In this document: piece after piece, positions 26,631 through 35,298 of the stretch
How the letters are laid out: every line of letters starts with the position of its first letter
Numbering within the stretch: position 1 is the first letter of the stretch
Source: Paenisporosarcina antarctica
GTDB lineage: Bacteria; Bacillota; Bacilli; Bacillales_A; Planococcaceae
Assembly (NCBI RefSeq): GCF_004367585.1
Contig: NZ_CP038015.1
Location: forward strand, 753,001 to 817,000
Reading direction: 5' to 3'
DNA length: 64,000 bases
The notes under the pieces: generated by a model
Databases searched by the model: none
The model's input: the letters and a program-made list of their open reading frames with translations, nothing else
What the model was told of the DNA's origin: nothing
Position numbers and translations under genes: made by a program

Positions 26631-27893
26631 TTGGAACTAACAAAGCATTTTTTATTTAATTTGTCTTTAATGATCGTATTGCTTTTCTTTTGTGTTATGT
26701 GGGCTGAGAAATCAGGAAATGGGCGTTTGAACAAGGGCACAGCTTTATCATATTTTATTCTATCTTCAATACTTTGTTTTATGTTTTCATACCAATTAAA
26801 TGAAGAATTAATATTAGATTTGCGAATTGTTCCATTTATGGTAGGAGGTCTTTATCTTGGACTAAGTCCGGTTTTAGGATTATTTATCATAATTACTAGA
26901 GGATTTCACGGAATCGATATTGGATTCTTTTCTTCGTTAATATTTTATGGTTTATTTAGCTTTTTAATATGGTGTATCTATCCATGGTTTTTAAAACTAT
27001 CTTCAAAATACAGAATACTTTTTTCAGTAGGTATAACTATTCTGGTAAGTTTGATCATATTAGTTACTCTCGAAATTCTAAATCTACATAATAATAAGCT
27101 GGATGTCTGGGTAGCCTACCTTTTTATCCCGCCACTTGGGGTTGCAATGATTTCTTATATCATGGAGGTTATTGAAAAAAATATTCTTTTAAGACAACGC
27201 TTGTTAAAGATAGAAAAATTACAAGCAGTGGAGCAAATGGGAGCGGCAATATCTCATGAGATTCGTAATCCATTAACATCTGCAATGGGTTTTGTTCAAC
27301 TTCTTGAAGATGATTCAATTGAAAGTAAAGATAGAACCCAATACCTCGCCATTCTAAAAGGAGAATTAGAATCTGCCGAAAGAGTCATACAAGATTATTT
27401 GACCTTTTCAAAACCACAAATAGAATTAGTGGAAGAAATCGATGTGCATGTTGAGCTTCATCATGTGTTGAACTTACTTCAACCTATAGCTAATTTAAAT
27501 TCTGTAGAAGTTTCGACCAAGTTTTCTTCTTGTGGATTGATTAAAGGGGACCGTCAGAAATTTCACCAATGTTTTATCAATGTTATGAAAAATTCAATTG
27601 AATCAATGCCAAATGGTGGCGTTTTATCCATTGAGACAGTTTTCACTAAAAATAATGTGTCAATACAAGTTAAGGATACAGGCCTAGGTATGACTGAGGA
27701 AGAGGTTGTAAGATTAGGGGAACCCTACTATTCGACGAAAGGTTCAAAAGGAACAGGTCTTGGTATAATGGTTGTTTTCAGTATAGTAAAAGCAATGAAA
27801 GGAACAATTAAGGTGCAAAGTAAATTCGGAGTTGGAACGACTTTTCATATTTCCTTTCTTTCGTCTGTTACTGAATTACAGGAAAGTCCGTGA
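26631..27893 (+). CDS. kinB: Membrane sensor histidine kinase, KinB-like sporulation kinase
   Basis: The 420-residue kinase starts with six or so transmembrane helices of the 5TMR-LYT kind (RIVPFMVGGLYLGLSP near 65), then an H-box SHEIRNPLTS near 209-218, N-box NVMKNSIESM and G-boxes DTGLGM and GTGLGIMV. Length and layout match B. subtilis KinB, which feeds phosphate to Spo0F at sporulation onset. No response regulator gene is adjacent, as expected for a phosphorelay kinase. TTG 26631 is favoured over 26625 by RBS spacing. Confidence 0.75.
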   Translation: MELTKHFLFNLSLMIVLLFFCVMWAEKSGNGRLNKGTALSYFILSSILCFMFSYQLNEELILDLRIVPFMVGGLYLGLSPVLGLFIIITRGFHGIDIGFFSSLIFYGLFSFLIWCIYPWFLKLSSKYRILFSVGITILVSLIILVTLEILNLHNNKLDVWVAYLFIPPLGVAMISYIMEVIEKNILLRQRLLKIEKLQAVEQMGAAISHEIRNPLTSAMGFVQLLEDDSIESKDRTQYLAILKGELESAERVIQDYLTFSKPQIELVEEIDVHVELHHVLNLLQPIANLNSVEVSTKFSSCGLIKGDRQKFHQCFINVMKNSIESMPNGGVLSIETVFTKNNVSIQVKDTGLGMTEEEVVRLGEPYYSTKGSKGTGLGIMVVFSIVKAMKGTIKVQSKFGVGTTFHISFLSSVTELQESP

Positions 27894-28019
27894 AGCATTA
27901 AGGGTTAAAGTAACAACTTAATCAGTTAAATAATTCAACAGACAAAGTGCGATGTTCTCGTGATTAGTATTCAATTGACTATGTCCATGGAGATTGCAAC
28001 ACATCATAGGATTGGCTAT

Positions 28020-28068
28020 ACGAAAGACGCCGTTGAAGTGATAAAGTCACTTCAACGGCGTCTTTCGT
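28020..28068. terminator. 21-bp perfect hairpin, convergent terminator
   Basis: CGAAAGACGCCGTTGAAGTG (28021-28040) pairs exactly with 28048-28067 around a 7-nt loop, and one more A-T pair extends it. It sits between the convergent kinase and CAP-protein genes. Its T-rich tract is inside the stem end, so termination efficiency is uncertain. Confidence 0.7.
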
Positions 28069-28182
28069 TCTGGAGGTTATGGTTTAGTGGGTTAGCATCC
28101 AAAGGGACCCGGAAACCTTTGTCGATACTGTATGCGGGTACTTTCTTACAAGGAGCGGCATCATTGGCAGGCTACTCATGAA

Positions 28183-29325
28183 TTACGGTGTGTAAAAGTT
28201 CTCTGTAAAATAAGGTTGATTTTCATCGTTAAAAGCCACACCCACGCCAAGTAATTTAAAGTCACGTTTTAATAAATTCTTGCGATGGCCAATAGAGTTC
28301 ATTAATCCCTCATGTGCAAAAATACTGCTGGACTGACCATATGCTAAGTTTTCACCAGCTACTGAATAATTAATGTCGTCCATAGTCATACGATCAAAAG
28401 GAGATTGCCCAGCTAAATTGGTGTGATTAAAGTAATTTTGACTCGCCATATCTAGACTATGTTTGTAAGCTGTCCCTCGAACCGTTGATTCCCATTTCAC
28501 GGGAGGAACTTTGTGATGAACACGGGCGGCATTTGTTAAATCAAATAATTGAAACTCAAACCCATCTCGCAATGCATCACTAGTTTCACCGTATAAAGAA
28601 TTTTTTTTGTTTTCCAAACTGTCCGATATGATTTGTATAGCTGTGACGGTATTGTTTTCATGAACGTCATAAAAGACGGTCACATAAATATTTTCAATTA
28701 AGAATGTTTCCATTTCTCCATGATCATTTAAAATATAATTAATGTTATCTTTCTGAATATGTTTGAGCGGTTGGCCTAACGTTTCTTGAACAACTGTCTT
28801 AGGACTATTTAATTTAATTCCGTAAGAAGAGGCAATTAAATCGTTATTAGTGAATAAACCATTCACTCGCGAAGAGTCATCAAAAGATACCATTAAAAAG
28901 TTTTGGTAATTGGTATGAAAGGTGTGCCACTTAGACCCATATTCATTTAATGTCGTACGCTTTGCTTTACCTAGTTCATTATTTACTGCCTCCAATTTGT
29001 CCCCAACTTGAATGTTATGAACTGAAAATAAACCATCAGTTGGCGTCGCTAATGTTGGTTTTTCTAATTGGGTAACAGGATCATAAGTAGATTTATTAAC
29101 TTCGTTTGTTAGCTTTGCGGGTAATGTAGTTACTGTATTGGAAAGATCATTTATCGTATTTTCAATAAAGGGTTGATTTTTAAAAAATTCATATCCTTTA
29201 ATTACTTGTGCATCAATCGTATCTAAAAAGGATACGTCCACATAGTCACTTGCCGGCTTTTCCCAGAGTGGGCTTGTTAAATAGGCGACAAAAAGTAATG
29301 TGAGGATGGTGCTTAGGAAACGCAT
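28183..29325 (-). CDS. ylbC: CAP/SCP-domain secreted protein, YlbC/YkwD-like
   Basis: The 380-residue product has an N-terminal signal or anchor segment (FLSTILTLLFVAYL), a linker, a central CAP-associated domain (DKLEAVNNELGKAKR and a repeat of it around 150-180), and a C-terminal CAP domain with HSLDMASQNYFNHTN, GENLAYGQ and HRKNLL. This order fits B. subtilis YlbC. Function in bacteria is not established. ATG 29325 has GGAG upstream, while GTG 29337 abuts it. Confidence 0.82.
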   Translation of the reverse strand: MRFLSTILTLLFVAYLTSPLWEKPASDYVDVSFLDTIDAQVIKGYEFFKNQPFIENTINDLSNTVTTLPAKLTNEVNKSTYDPVTQLEKPTLATPTDGLFSVHNIQVGDKLEAVNNELGKAKRTTLNEYGSKWHTFHTNYQNFLMVSFDDSSRVNGLFTNNDLIASSYGIKLNSPKTVVQETLGQPLKHIQKDNINYILNDHGEMETFLIENIYVTVFYDVHENNTVTAIQIISDSLENKKNSLYGETSDALRDGFEFQLFDLTNAARVHHKVPPVKWESTVRGTAYKHSLDMASQNYFNHTNLAGQSPFDRMTMDDINYSVAGENLAYGQSSSIFAHEGLMNSIGHRKNLLKRDFKLLGVGVAFNDENQPYFTENFYTP

Positions 29326-29642
29326 AATTATTTCCACTCCTTTCAGCTTCTAATATGCGGCGCATTGCGTTGTCAACTTCAGCGTACATTAGAATGCACC
29401 GGTCTTCACTCATTTGTTTTTTAGCACTACTTGCCATCTTGAAAGCTCAATTTATCGGCTTCCAAGCTTATTATATAATATATAGTATAGATACCCCTAA
29501 AATTTGCTCTTATCTAGTCATAGAATATCCATTTCTTGTGATATGAATACGAGAAGAATAAGGAACTAATATTAATTAAATTTGATGATAATATAAAAGA
29601 GATTAAAATTATGTGGACTACAGAAAAGATAAAGGGTGGATT

Positions 29643-30227
29643 ATGGATTCGATAATTCGGTATATACAAGATATGGGTTTCTATATGGTATTAATTTTAC
29701 CAGGCATTATTGCGGTACGTATTTTTCAAATTAAGCGATTAAAAATGCAAACGAACATTTTACGTGAGTTCGGCATTACACTGTTTTTTATGTTCCTTGT
29801 TGGCTTGCTGTCTCAGACTATATTACCTGCTGTAAGTAGCCAGGGAGGGGAAGTGAAATTTATTAACGGGAATCATCAAGCAATTAATCTAGAGCCTTTT
29901 CGGGTATTAACCGAGACTTATAATGCAATCAAATACTTGGACTTATGGCAACCTTTTTTAATTAATTTCGTTGGAAATATTGTGATGTTCTTCCCTATAG
30001 GTTTTTTTCTTCCATTATTATGGGGAAAGTTTGGTCGAGCTTGGCGAGCAATCGGTACTGCATTTCTTATATCAGTAGCTATTGAAATACTGCAACTTCC
30101 TCAAATGCGCAGTAGTGATGTAGATGACTTATGGCTAAATACTTTAGGGGCTTGCATCGGTTATATAGTGTATAAAAGTCTTCCAAATATGGTCAAGAAA
30201 AGTTTTAACATAAGACAAATTGGGTAA
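29643..30227 (+). CDS. VanZ-family membrane protein
   Basis: The 194-residue protein has four or five transmembrane helices and the VanZ motifs NLEPF, NIVMFFPIGF and RSSDVDDLWLNTLGACIGY. Family members are accessory membrane proteins, and some confer low-level teicoplanin resistance, but most have no known role. ATG 29643 is preceded by AAGGGTGG; the GTG at 29613 is not. Confidence 0.88.
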   Translation: MDSIIRYIQDMGFYMVLILPGIIAVRIFQIKRLKMQTNILREFGITLFFMFLVGLLSQTILPAVSSQGGEVKFINGNHQAINLEPFRVLTETYNAIKYLDLWQPFLINFVGNIVMFFPIGFFLPLLWGKFGRAWRAIGTAFLISVAIEILQLPQMRSSDVDDLWLNTLGACIGYIVYKSLPNMVKKSFNIRQIG

Positions 30228-30644
30228 CCATCGTGTGTGTCTAGAGTTAAATGAGTTTATCATCATGAACCCACTAGATGAAACGAAAATGGATGGAAAA
30301 TCAAATCATGACACTTATTGTCGATTTAGTCTAATAAGACGTTTTCAAAATTAAAGGAAAGCAGTTATATCAACTTTTAATAGATAAATTAATAGCAAAT
30401 ATTTAAACAGTTAGAAGGACACGCTTAAACTATTGCTCGAAAAATGATATAATTTCTCATTGAAGCACTAATATGTATATGCTATTTGTTTGACGGGTGT
30501 TATTTATTCATTCGTTAGTAACTAGAACTTAGATCCTCATGCTATAGCTTCCATTTAAATAGAAAAGTGAATGCTCGGTTACAGCTATAATTCACGTTAA
30601 TATAAATACACAATATGTTTTGGAAAAGAGAGTTGATATATACC
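30228..30644. other. 417-bp intergenic region upstream of the D-aspartate module
   Basis: The region is AT-rich and has no coding frame with a ribosome binding site. A TATAAT near 30440 and a TTGACG near 30491 are isolated hexamers without good partners. No terminator or riboswitch was recognised. Confidence 0.4.
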
Positions 30645-31868
30645 ATGACAACAAATCATTCGTTTTTACCTATATTACTTGGTTCAGATATGAACGCATA
30701 CGGAATGGCACGTGCTTTTCATGAAGCTTATGGATTAAAACCACTCGTTTTAGGCCGTATGAATTTATCCGCAACACAAGATAGCAAAATTTTAGATTTT
30801 CAAGTTATTCCTAATTTAAATGAACAAGATGTGTTCGTTCCAGCTCTTTTAAAAGTTGCAAGTGAACATGTGGATAAAAAACTATTGCTCCTAGCCTGTG
30901 GAGACGATTATGCTAAATTAATTATCCAAAATAAAGAACAATTACAGTTACATTTTGCGGTACCATACATTGATGAAAAATTAATGGATCGTATCGTGTT
31001 AAAAGAAAATTTCTATAATATTTGTGAGCAGTACGGATTTGCCTATCCAAAGACATCACTTTGTACCTTTAAAACAAAGGACTCATTTACCATCGACTTT
31101 ATGTATCCAATCATCATTAAAGCATCTAACTCTGTCGAGTATTGGAATTGTTCATTCCCAGGAAAGAAAAAAGTTTTCTTGGCACATGATGAAACAGAAA
31201 AGAATGCCATCATTGAAGCGATATACAAATCAACTTACAAAGATAATTTAACGATTCAAGAATTTATTCCGGGAGACGATTCTTACATGCGTGTTTTAAA
31301 TGCGTATGTAGGGAAAGATGGAAAAGTCAAACTCATGTCTTTGGGTAACCCGATTTTAGAAGAGCATTCACCTGAAGGCATCGGAAGTTATGCAGCTATC
31401 ATTAATACGTTTGATGAAGCATTACTTGAACGAGTGCGTGTTTTCTTAGAAGATATCGGCTACATTGGCTTCGCAAACTTTGATATGAAGCTTGATTTAC
31501 GAGATGGTGAATACAAGTTATTTGAGATTAACTTGCGAAATGGTCGAAGTAGTTACTATGTTACTGCAAGTGGTCACAACCTGATGAAGTATGTGGCAGA
31601 TGATCATATGCTTAATATTCCACAAACGTTGACGTATGCGAAAGACAAGCATCTCTGGATGATTATTCCAAAAGGAGTATTATTTAAGTACGCACAAAAC
31701 GATCAACTTAAACAGGAAGCAAAAGAGTTAATTGCTGCAGGAAAATTCACGAATCATTTATTTTACAAAAAAGACTTCAATCCAAAGCGATGGGCAAAGT
31801 TAACGTTGAATAATTTAAATTACTATCGTAAGTATAAAAAATACTTTAACAATAAAGGTTTGTCTTAA
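30645..31868 (+). CDS. ATP-grasp ligase, D-aspartate ligase (Asl)-like
   Basis: The 407-residue cytosolic protein has an ATP-grasp fold: MYPIIIKASNS and IQEFIPGDDSYM in the ATP-binding half, GFANFDMKLD and LFEINLRNGRSSYY as metal-binding motifs. Length matches the Enterococcus faecium D-aspartate ligase (about 419 aa), which attaches D-Asp to the Lys side chain of peptidoglycan precursors. The next gene, an aspartate racemase 3 bp downstream, supports that role strongly. ATG 30645 is preferred over 30615, which has no ribosome binding site. Confidence 0.75.
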   Translation: MTTNHSFLPILLGSDMNAYGMARAFHEAYGLKPLVLGRMNLSATQDSKILDFQVIPNLNEQDVFVPALLKVASEHVDKKLLLLACGDDYAKLIIQNKEQLQLHFAVPYIDEKLMDRIVLKENFYNICEQYGFAYPKTSLCTFKTKDSFTIDFMYPIIIKASNSVEYWNCSFPGKKKVFLAHDETEKNAIIEAIYKSTYKDNLTIQEFIPGDDSYMRVLNAYVGKDGKVKLMSLGNPILEEHSPEGIGSYAAIINTFDEALLERVRVFLEDIGYIGFANFDMKLDLRDGEYKLFEINLRNGRSSYYVTASGHNLMKYVADDHMLNIPQTLTYAKDKHLWMIIPKGVLFKYAQNDQLKQEAKELIAAGKFTNHLFYKKDFNPKRWAKLTLNNLNYYRKYKKYFNNKGLS

Positions 31869-31871
31869 TTA

Positions 31872-32573
31872 ATGAAAAAAAAAGTGTTAGGCATCATCGG
31901 AGGGGTCGGCCCGCTTGCAACGATGTTACTAGGTGAAATGATTGTCAAACGTACAAAAGCAAAATCAGATCAACAACATGTCAATATGGTAATTACCAAT
32001 AACACCAGCATCCCAGATCGTACGACATATATACTGGACCGATCAAAAGCTAACCCTGTGCCAGTCATGATTTCAGATGCTACTAAATTAATATCCATTG
32101 GAGCAGAAGTGTTAGCTGTTCCATGTAATACCGCTCACTCATTTTATCAAGATATTCAAAAGGGAGCGGGAATTCAAATGGTTCATATGATTGATGAAAC
32201 AGCAAAACGAGCTGCTCAAATAGGTGCTAAAAAAGTCGGTATTCTTGCAACAACTGGAACATTGACTACTTCTGTTTATCAACTAGCATGCCAACGTGCA
32301 GGTGTTCAACCCGTTGTCCCAGATGAAGAAACGCAGAAATTGGTTATGTCTATTATTTATGATGATGTGAAAGCTTCGCAGCCTGTCGATTTTTTGAAAT
32401 GGCAACAAATTATTAGTAAAATGGACGACCTTTCTTGTGATTATATGATTTTAGGGTGTACGGAATTATCGATTGTAAAAAAAGAATTAAATCTTGGTGA
32501 TACATACATCGATTCTTTAATGGTATTAGCTGAAAGTTCTATTCTTGCATGTGGCTATGAATTGAATGATTAA
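31872..32573 (+). CDS. Aspartate/glutamate racemase family protein, probably aspartate racemase
   Basis: The 233-residue product has the two catalytic cysteines of PLP-independent Asp/Glu racemases in PCNTAHSF near 82-89 and GCTELSIV near 193-200, plus an N-terminal GGVGPLATM motif typical of aspartate racemases. It makes D-Asp from L-Asp. It is translated 3 bp after the ligase gene and so supplies its likely substrate. A terminator follows at 32663. Confidence 0.85.
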   Translation: MKKKVLGIIGGVGPLATMLLGEMIVKRTKAKSDQQHVNMVITNNTSIPDRTTYILDRSKANPVPVMISDATKLISIGAEVLAVPCNTAHSFYQDIQKGAGIQMVHMIDETAKRAAQIGAKKVGILATTGTLTTSVYQLACQRAGVQPVVPDEETQKLVMSIIYDDVKASQPVDFLKWQQIISKMDDLSCDYMILGCTELSIVKKELNLGDTYIDSLMVLAESSILACGYELND

Positions 32574-32662
32574 CTAAATTGGTTCTTTGTCAAATGGCGT
32601 TGGTGAAGAATTTCAGTCGGCTATAATTGATTATTTTTCGCGGGACTGTCCAGAAAGTCAGT

Positions 32663-32692
32663 AAGACTGCTTTTTTTGGGCAGTCTTTTTTT
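32663..32692 (+). terminator. Intrinsic terminator after racemase
   Basis: AAGACTGC pairs with GCAGTCTT around a T-rich loop, followed by T5 or more. Confidence 0.87.
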
Positions 32693-32707
32693 ATGTAGTT
32701 TTTCAAG

Positions 32708-32937
32708 TATCCGTTGCTTTCCGTTCCAGCGCACTTTCATGTTTCGAAGCTAGCGTAGCGATGCAGAAACAGATGGACGCTTTCCGCGGGCACGGCTTCA
32801 GCCTACTCGTCGCGAAAAACACGATCCTGTGGGGTCTTCAGCTCGCGCTTTTTCGCTGGAAAGATATTGGACGAACTGTCATTCGGCCAATATCTTTGCG
32901 ACGAGTAACCGCAGGAGCACATGTTTTCTCGCCATCT
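32708..32937. repeat. Dispersed intergenic repeat, copy 2
   Basis: This is the best-preserved copy. It contains TTTCGAAGCTAGCGTAGCGATGC, CGCTTTCCGCGGGC, an internal inverted arm (GGAAAGATATTGG with CCAATATCTTT) and GCGACGAGTAACCGCAGGAGCACA. GC content is clearly above the flanks. A 64-codon frame inside it has no ribosome binding site and is not a gene. Confidence 0.8.
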
Positions 32938-33023
32938 TACACTCCAATCAAATAGAATTGCACGTTAAAATTGGATAAGAATATATAAATTGCCTGATCC
33001 AGTGACAATGCTTAAAAGTAGGA

Positions 33024-33475
33024 TTATGCTGCTTTTGAGCGTAATTGTTTTTGTTCACTTTGTTTATCAGCTGGTTTTAATTTAAAGTGTGAAATAATAC
33101 GGTTTTTGTAATTTTGGAAATTTCTATATCCATAAGCGACACGATTCAATACGTTGATTTTATTGTTAATCCCTTCAATTCTTCCGTTATTGTAAGGCTA
33201 AATAAAGCTGTTTTCTATGAACTTAAGATGTTTTCTTAACGTTTTTAAGCTTGTTCTCATATAACTTGAAATTAAAGGGCGAAACAGATCTAGTTAAACT
33301 AGTCTCCAATGCCTTGAAATCCTTATCAGACATAACTTTTAGAAGTTCTTGATAGAACATTTCTTCTACAATACTTGTCGCTAAGCGTTGGCCGAATAAT
33401 AGGTAGTATTTACCTTCTTTTATTAAGTTTTCTTCAAAAGTAATGTTGGGTCTTGAATATCGAGTAAAGATTTAA
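33024..33475 (-). pseudogene. ISL3-family transposase remnant (C-terminal part)
   Basis: Translated on the minus strand, the 3' end reads as the typical ISL3 C terminus: NNGRIEGINNKINVLNR, YGYRNFQNYKNRI, then a basic tail ending at the TAA at 33024-33026. An in-frame TAG at 33198-33200 replaces a tyrosine or similar residue just before this motif. A frameshift separates it from an upstream piece (FGQRLATSIVEEMFYQELL). The N-terminal half is missing, so the element is dead. Confidence 0.85.
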
Positions 33476-33497
33476 TACTAATACTAGTAGAATGTAA

Positions 33498-33566
33498 CAA
33501 GTGAGTTTCCTCCTGGATGATGGTTTTGGTCGGCTTTTATTCTACAAGGAATCTCACTTGTTTTCT
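33498..33566. repeat. 16-bp imperfect inverted repeat next to the ISL3 remnant
   Basis: AACAAGTGAGTTTCCT pairs with AGGAATCTCACTTGTT (15 of 16) around a loop of about 36 nt. It is probably a leftover of the insertion sequence or a nested mini-element. No coding capacity is seen. Confidence 0.5.
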
Positions 33567-33602
33567 ATATCTCTTTGAACTTATGTTTCCTTTATTCTCT
33601 TA

Positions 33603-33781
33603 GCGGACTTCCGTGCAGAGCGGCGACTCCGGTGGGATTAGCGTGACAGGTGAGACCCCACAGGAAACGAATTGTACACTATTCGTTTGCGACGAGTAAC
33701 CGCAGGAGCATTGATTGTTTTGGAGACGAGGAGGCTCACCGCAGGCCCCACGGAACGCGTCCGCTCGGAACGGAAATCAGC
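33603..33781. repeat. Dispersed intergenic repeat, copy 3 (palindromic arrangement)
   Basis: This copy shares GCGACGAGTAACCGCAGGAGCA with copy 2. Its ends are inverted relatives, TTCCGTGCAGAGCGG at the left and CCGCTCGGAACGGAA at the right. It also has GGGACCCC-like GC-rich blocks (GTGAGACCCCACAGG). It flanks the ISL3 remnant on the side opposite copy 2. Confidence 0.75.
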
Positions 33782-34146
33782 GTGTATCAGTCTTATTTTT
33801 AGTTGCATAGATATTTATAAAAAAAGGACATTAGTGAAATTCCATCCCTTTCTCCTGTTTTATCGAGAAGGGGATGTTATTTCACCAACGTCATATATTG
33901 TACAACCACTAAACTTTGTCCCTCTAATAGGACAGAGTTTAGTGTTGAAATATAGCAAGTAAAATTCGAACAATATTATAGAATCTTTTCCATTTTACTG
34001 ATGTTCTCGGGTTATGTAGGGAATTAGTTGAGGTTGCAACATGGTGTCCAACATGAGTTGTAAAAACCTACAGGCCCAATTGGAAAAGGCTTAAAATAGC
34101 ATTTTATGGTACACTAAAAACATGTAAATATAAAGGTGGAATAACC
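33782..34146. other. Intergenic DNA before the helicase gene
   Basis: I see no gene here. A short inverted pair, CATCCCTTTCTC and GAGAAGGGGATG near 33843-33877, could be an old terminator. Confidence 0.35.
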
Positions 34147-35298
34147 ATGTCATTTATCGAAAACTTAAAACCCGAACTTCAAAATAAATGGAAATTTGAA
34201 TATGAAATGCCTGTACAGACTCAATTAATCCCAAGCATGCTTGAAGGGAAAGATGTGGTGGCACAATCGCCAACGGGTTCAGGTAAAACATTAGCGTACG
34301 TCTTGCCACTATTAAATCAAGTCGATGGTTCATTACACAAAACGCAAGCGCTCATCGTTACTCCTTCACAAGAACTGTCGATGCAAATTGTTGAAGTTTT
34401 ACGTGAGTGGACAGCTGATACCGATATTACAGTTGCTCAATTAATTGGAGGAGCTAATATGGCTCGACAATTAGAGAAACTAAAGAAAAAACCAACTATT
34501 GTCGTTGGAACACCGGGCCGTTTAAATGAATTTATTAAAAATAAAAAACTTAAACTGCATGACATCATGCATATTGTTTTAGATGAAGGCGATCAGTTGT
34601 TAGCTAGAGAACATCGCGGTATTATCAAAGCGCTTATTGATGGCTCTAATCACGAACGCCAAATAGTAGTTCTATCGGCAACGATTACCGAAGAAATTGA
34701 GTTAGCAGCAAATCGAATGATGAAAGATCCATTACGTATTCATGTGACACATGAAGAATTACCGGCGCAAGGTAAAGTGGTACATTCATTTGTCAAAGTA
34801 GAAGAACGTGACAAAACAGATCTACTGCGACGTTTAGCTTATGTGGAGGGATTACGCGGTTTAGCTTTTGTTAACAATTTAGATCAATTGTTAATGAAAG
34901 AATCGAAGCTGAAATTCCGTGAAGCAAAAATCGTAACTTTACACTCAGATATGAAAAAAGAAGAACGTAAGCAAGCATTGGCTTCTTTCCGCAAGGGGGA
35001 AGTAAGTATATTAATTGCTACTGACATTGCCGCTCGTGGTTTAGACATAGAAGGTTTGACTCATGTTATACATGTTGATGTACCGCACTTGATCGAACCA
35101 TATTTGCATCGTTCAGGCCGAACAGGTCGTGCAGGTGCTGATGGAGAAGTATTATCATTATTAACATATACAGATGAAAAGAATTATAAAAAATGGACAA
35201 AAGAGTTGCCATCTAAACCGGTACAAAAAGTATGGGATCAAGGTAAATTAATTGAAGGGTCATCTAAAACCCTGCTACAAAGGGGGAAAAAGAAATGA
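34147..35298 (+). CDS. yfmL: DEAD-box RNA helicase, YfmL-like
   Basis: The 383-residue protein has two RecA domains and little extension, as in YfmL (376 aa), a helicase linked to ribosome assembly in B. subtilis. Motifs are AQSPTGSGKT (I), PSQELSMQI (Ia), GTPGRL (Ib), DEGD in place of DEAD (II), SAT (III), and HRSGRTGRAG (VI). The DEGD variant of motif II keeps the metal-binding DE pair. AAGGTGG precedes the ATG. The stop overlaps the next ATG by 4 bp. Confidence 0.85.
   Translation: MSFIENLKPELQNKWKFEYEMPVQTQLIPSMLEGKDVVAQSPTGSGKTLAYVLPLLNQVDGSLHKTQALIVTPSQELSMQIVEVLREWTADTDITVAQLIGGANMARQLEKLKKKPTIVVGTPGRLNEFIKNKKLKLHDIMHIVLDEGDQLLAREHRGIIKALIDGSNHERQIVVLSATITEEIELAANRMMKDPLRIHVTHEELPAQGKVVHSFVKVEERDKTDLLRRLAYVEGLRGLAFVNNLDQLLMKESKLKFREAKIVTLHSDMKKEERKQALASFRKGEVSILIATDIAARGLDIEGLTHVIHVDVPHLIEPYLHRSGRTGRAGADGEVLSLLTYTDEKNYKKWTKELPSKPVQKVWDQGKLIEGSSKTLLQRGKKK

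Noticed and set aside
27960-28181. 73-codon plus-strand frame
   Set aside because: It spans the 21-bp terminator hairpin and has no ribosome binding site or family.
28085-28182. Likeness between this stretch and 20745-20785 (GGGAC, AAACCTTT)
   Set aside because: The shared run is short and the order of other bases differs; chance is likely.
29246-29437. 63-codon minus-strand frame upstream of the CAP gene
   Set aside because: It overlaps the CAP gene start in another frame and has no ribosome binding site; the first 37 codons look somewhat protein-like but are not enough.
32761-32955. 64-codon frame in repeat copy 2
   Set aside because: It is wholly within the dispersed repeat, without a ribosome binding site.
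33672-33962. 96-codon frame across repeat copy 3
   Set aside because: The frame runs from the repeat into AT-rich intergenic DNA and has no coding pattern.
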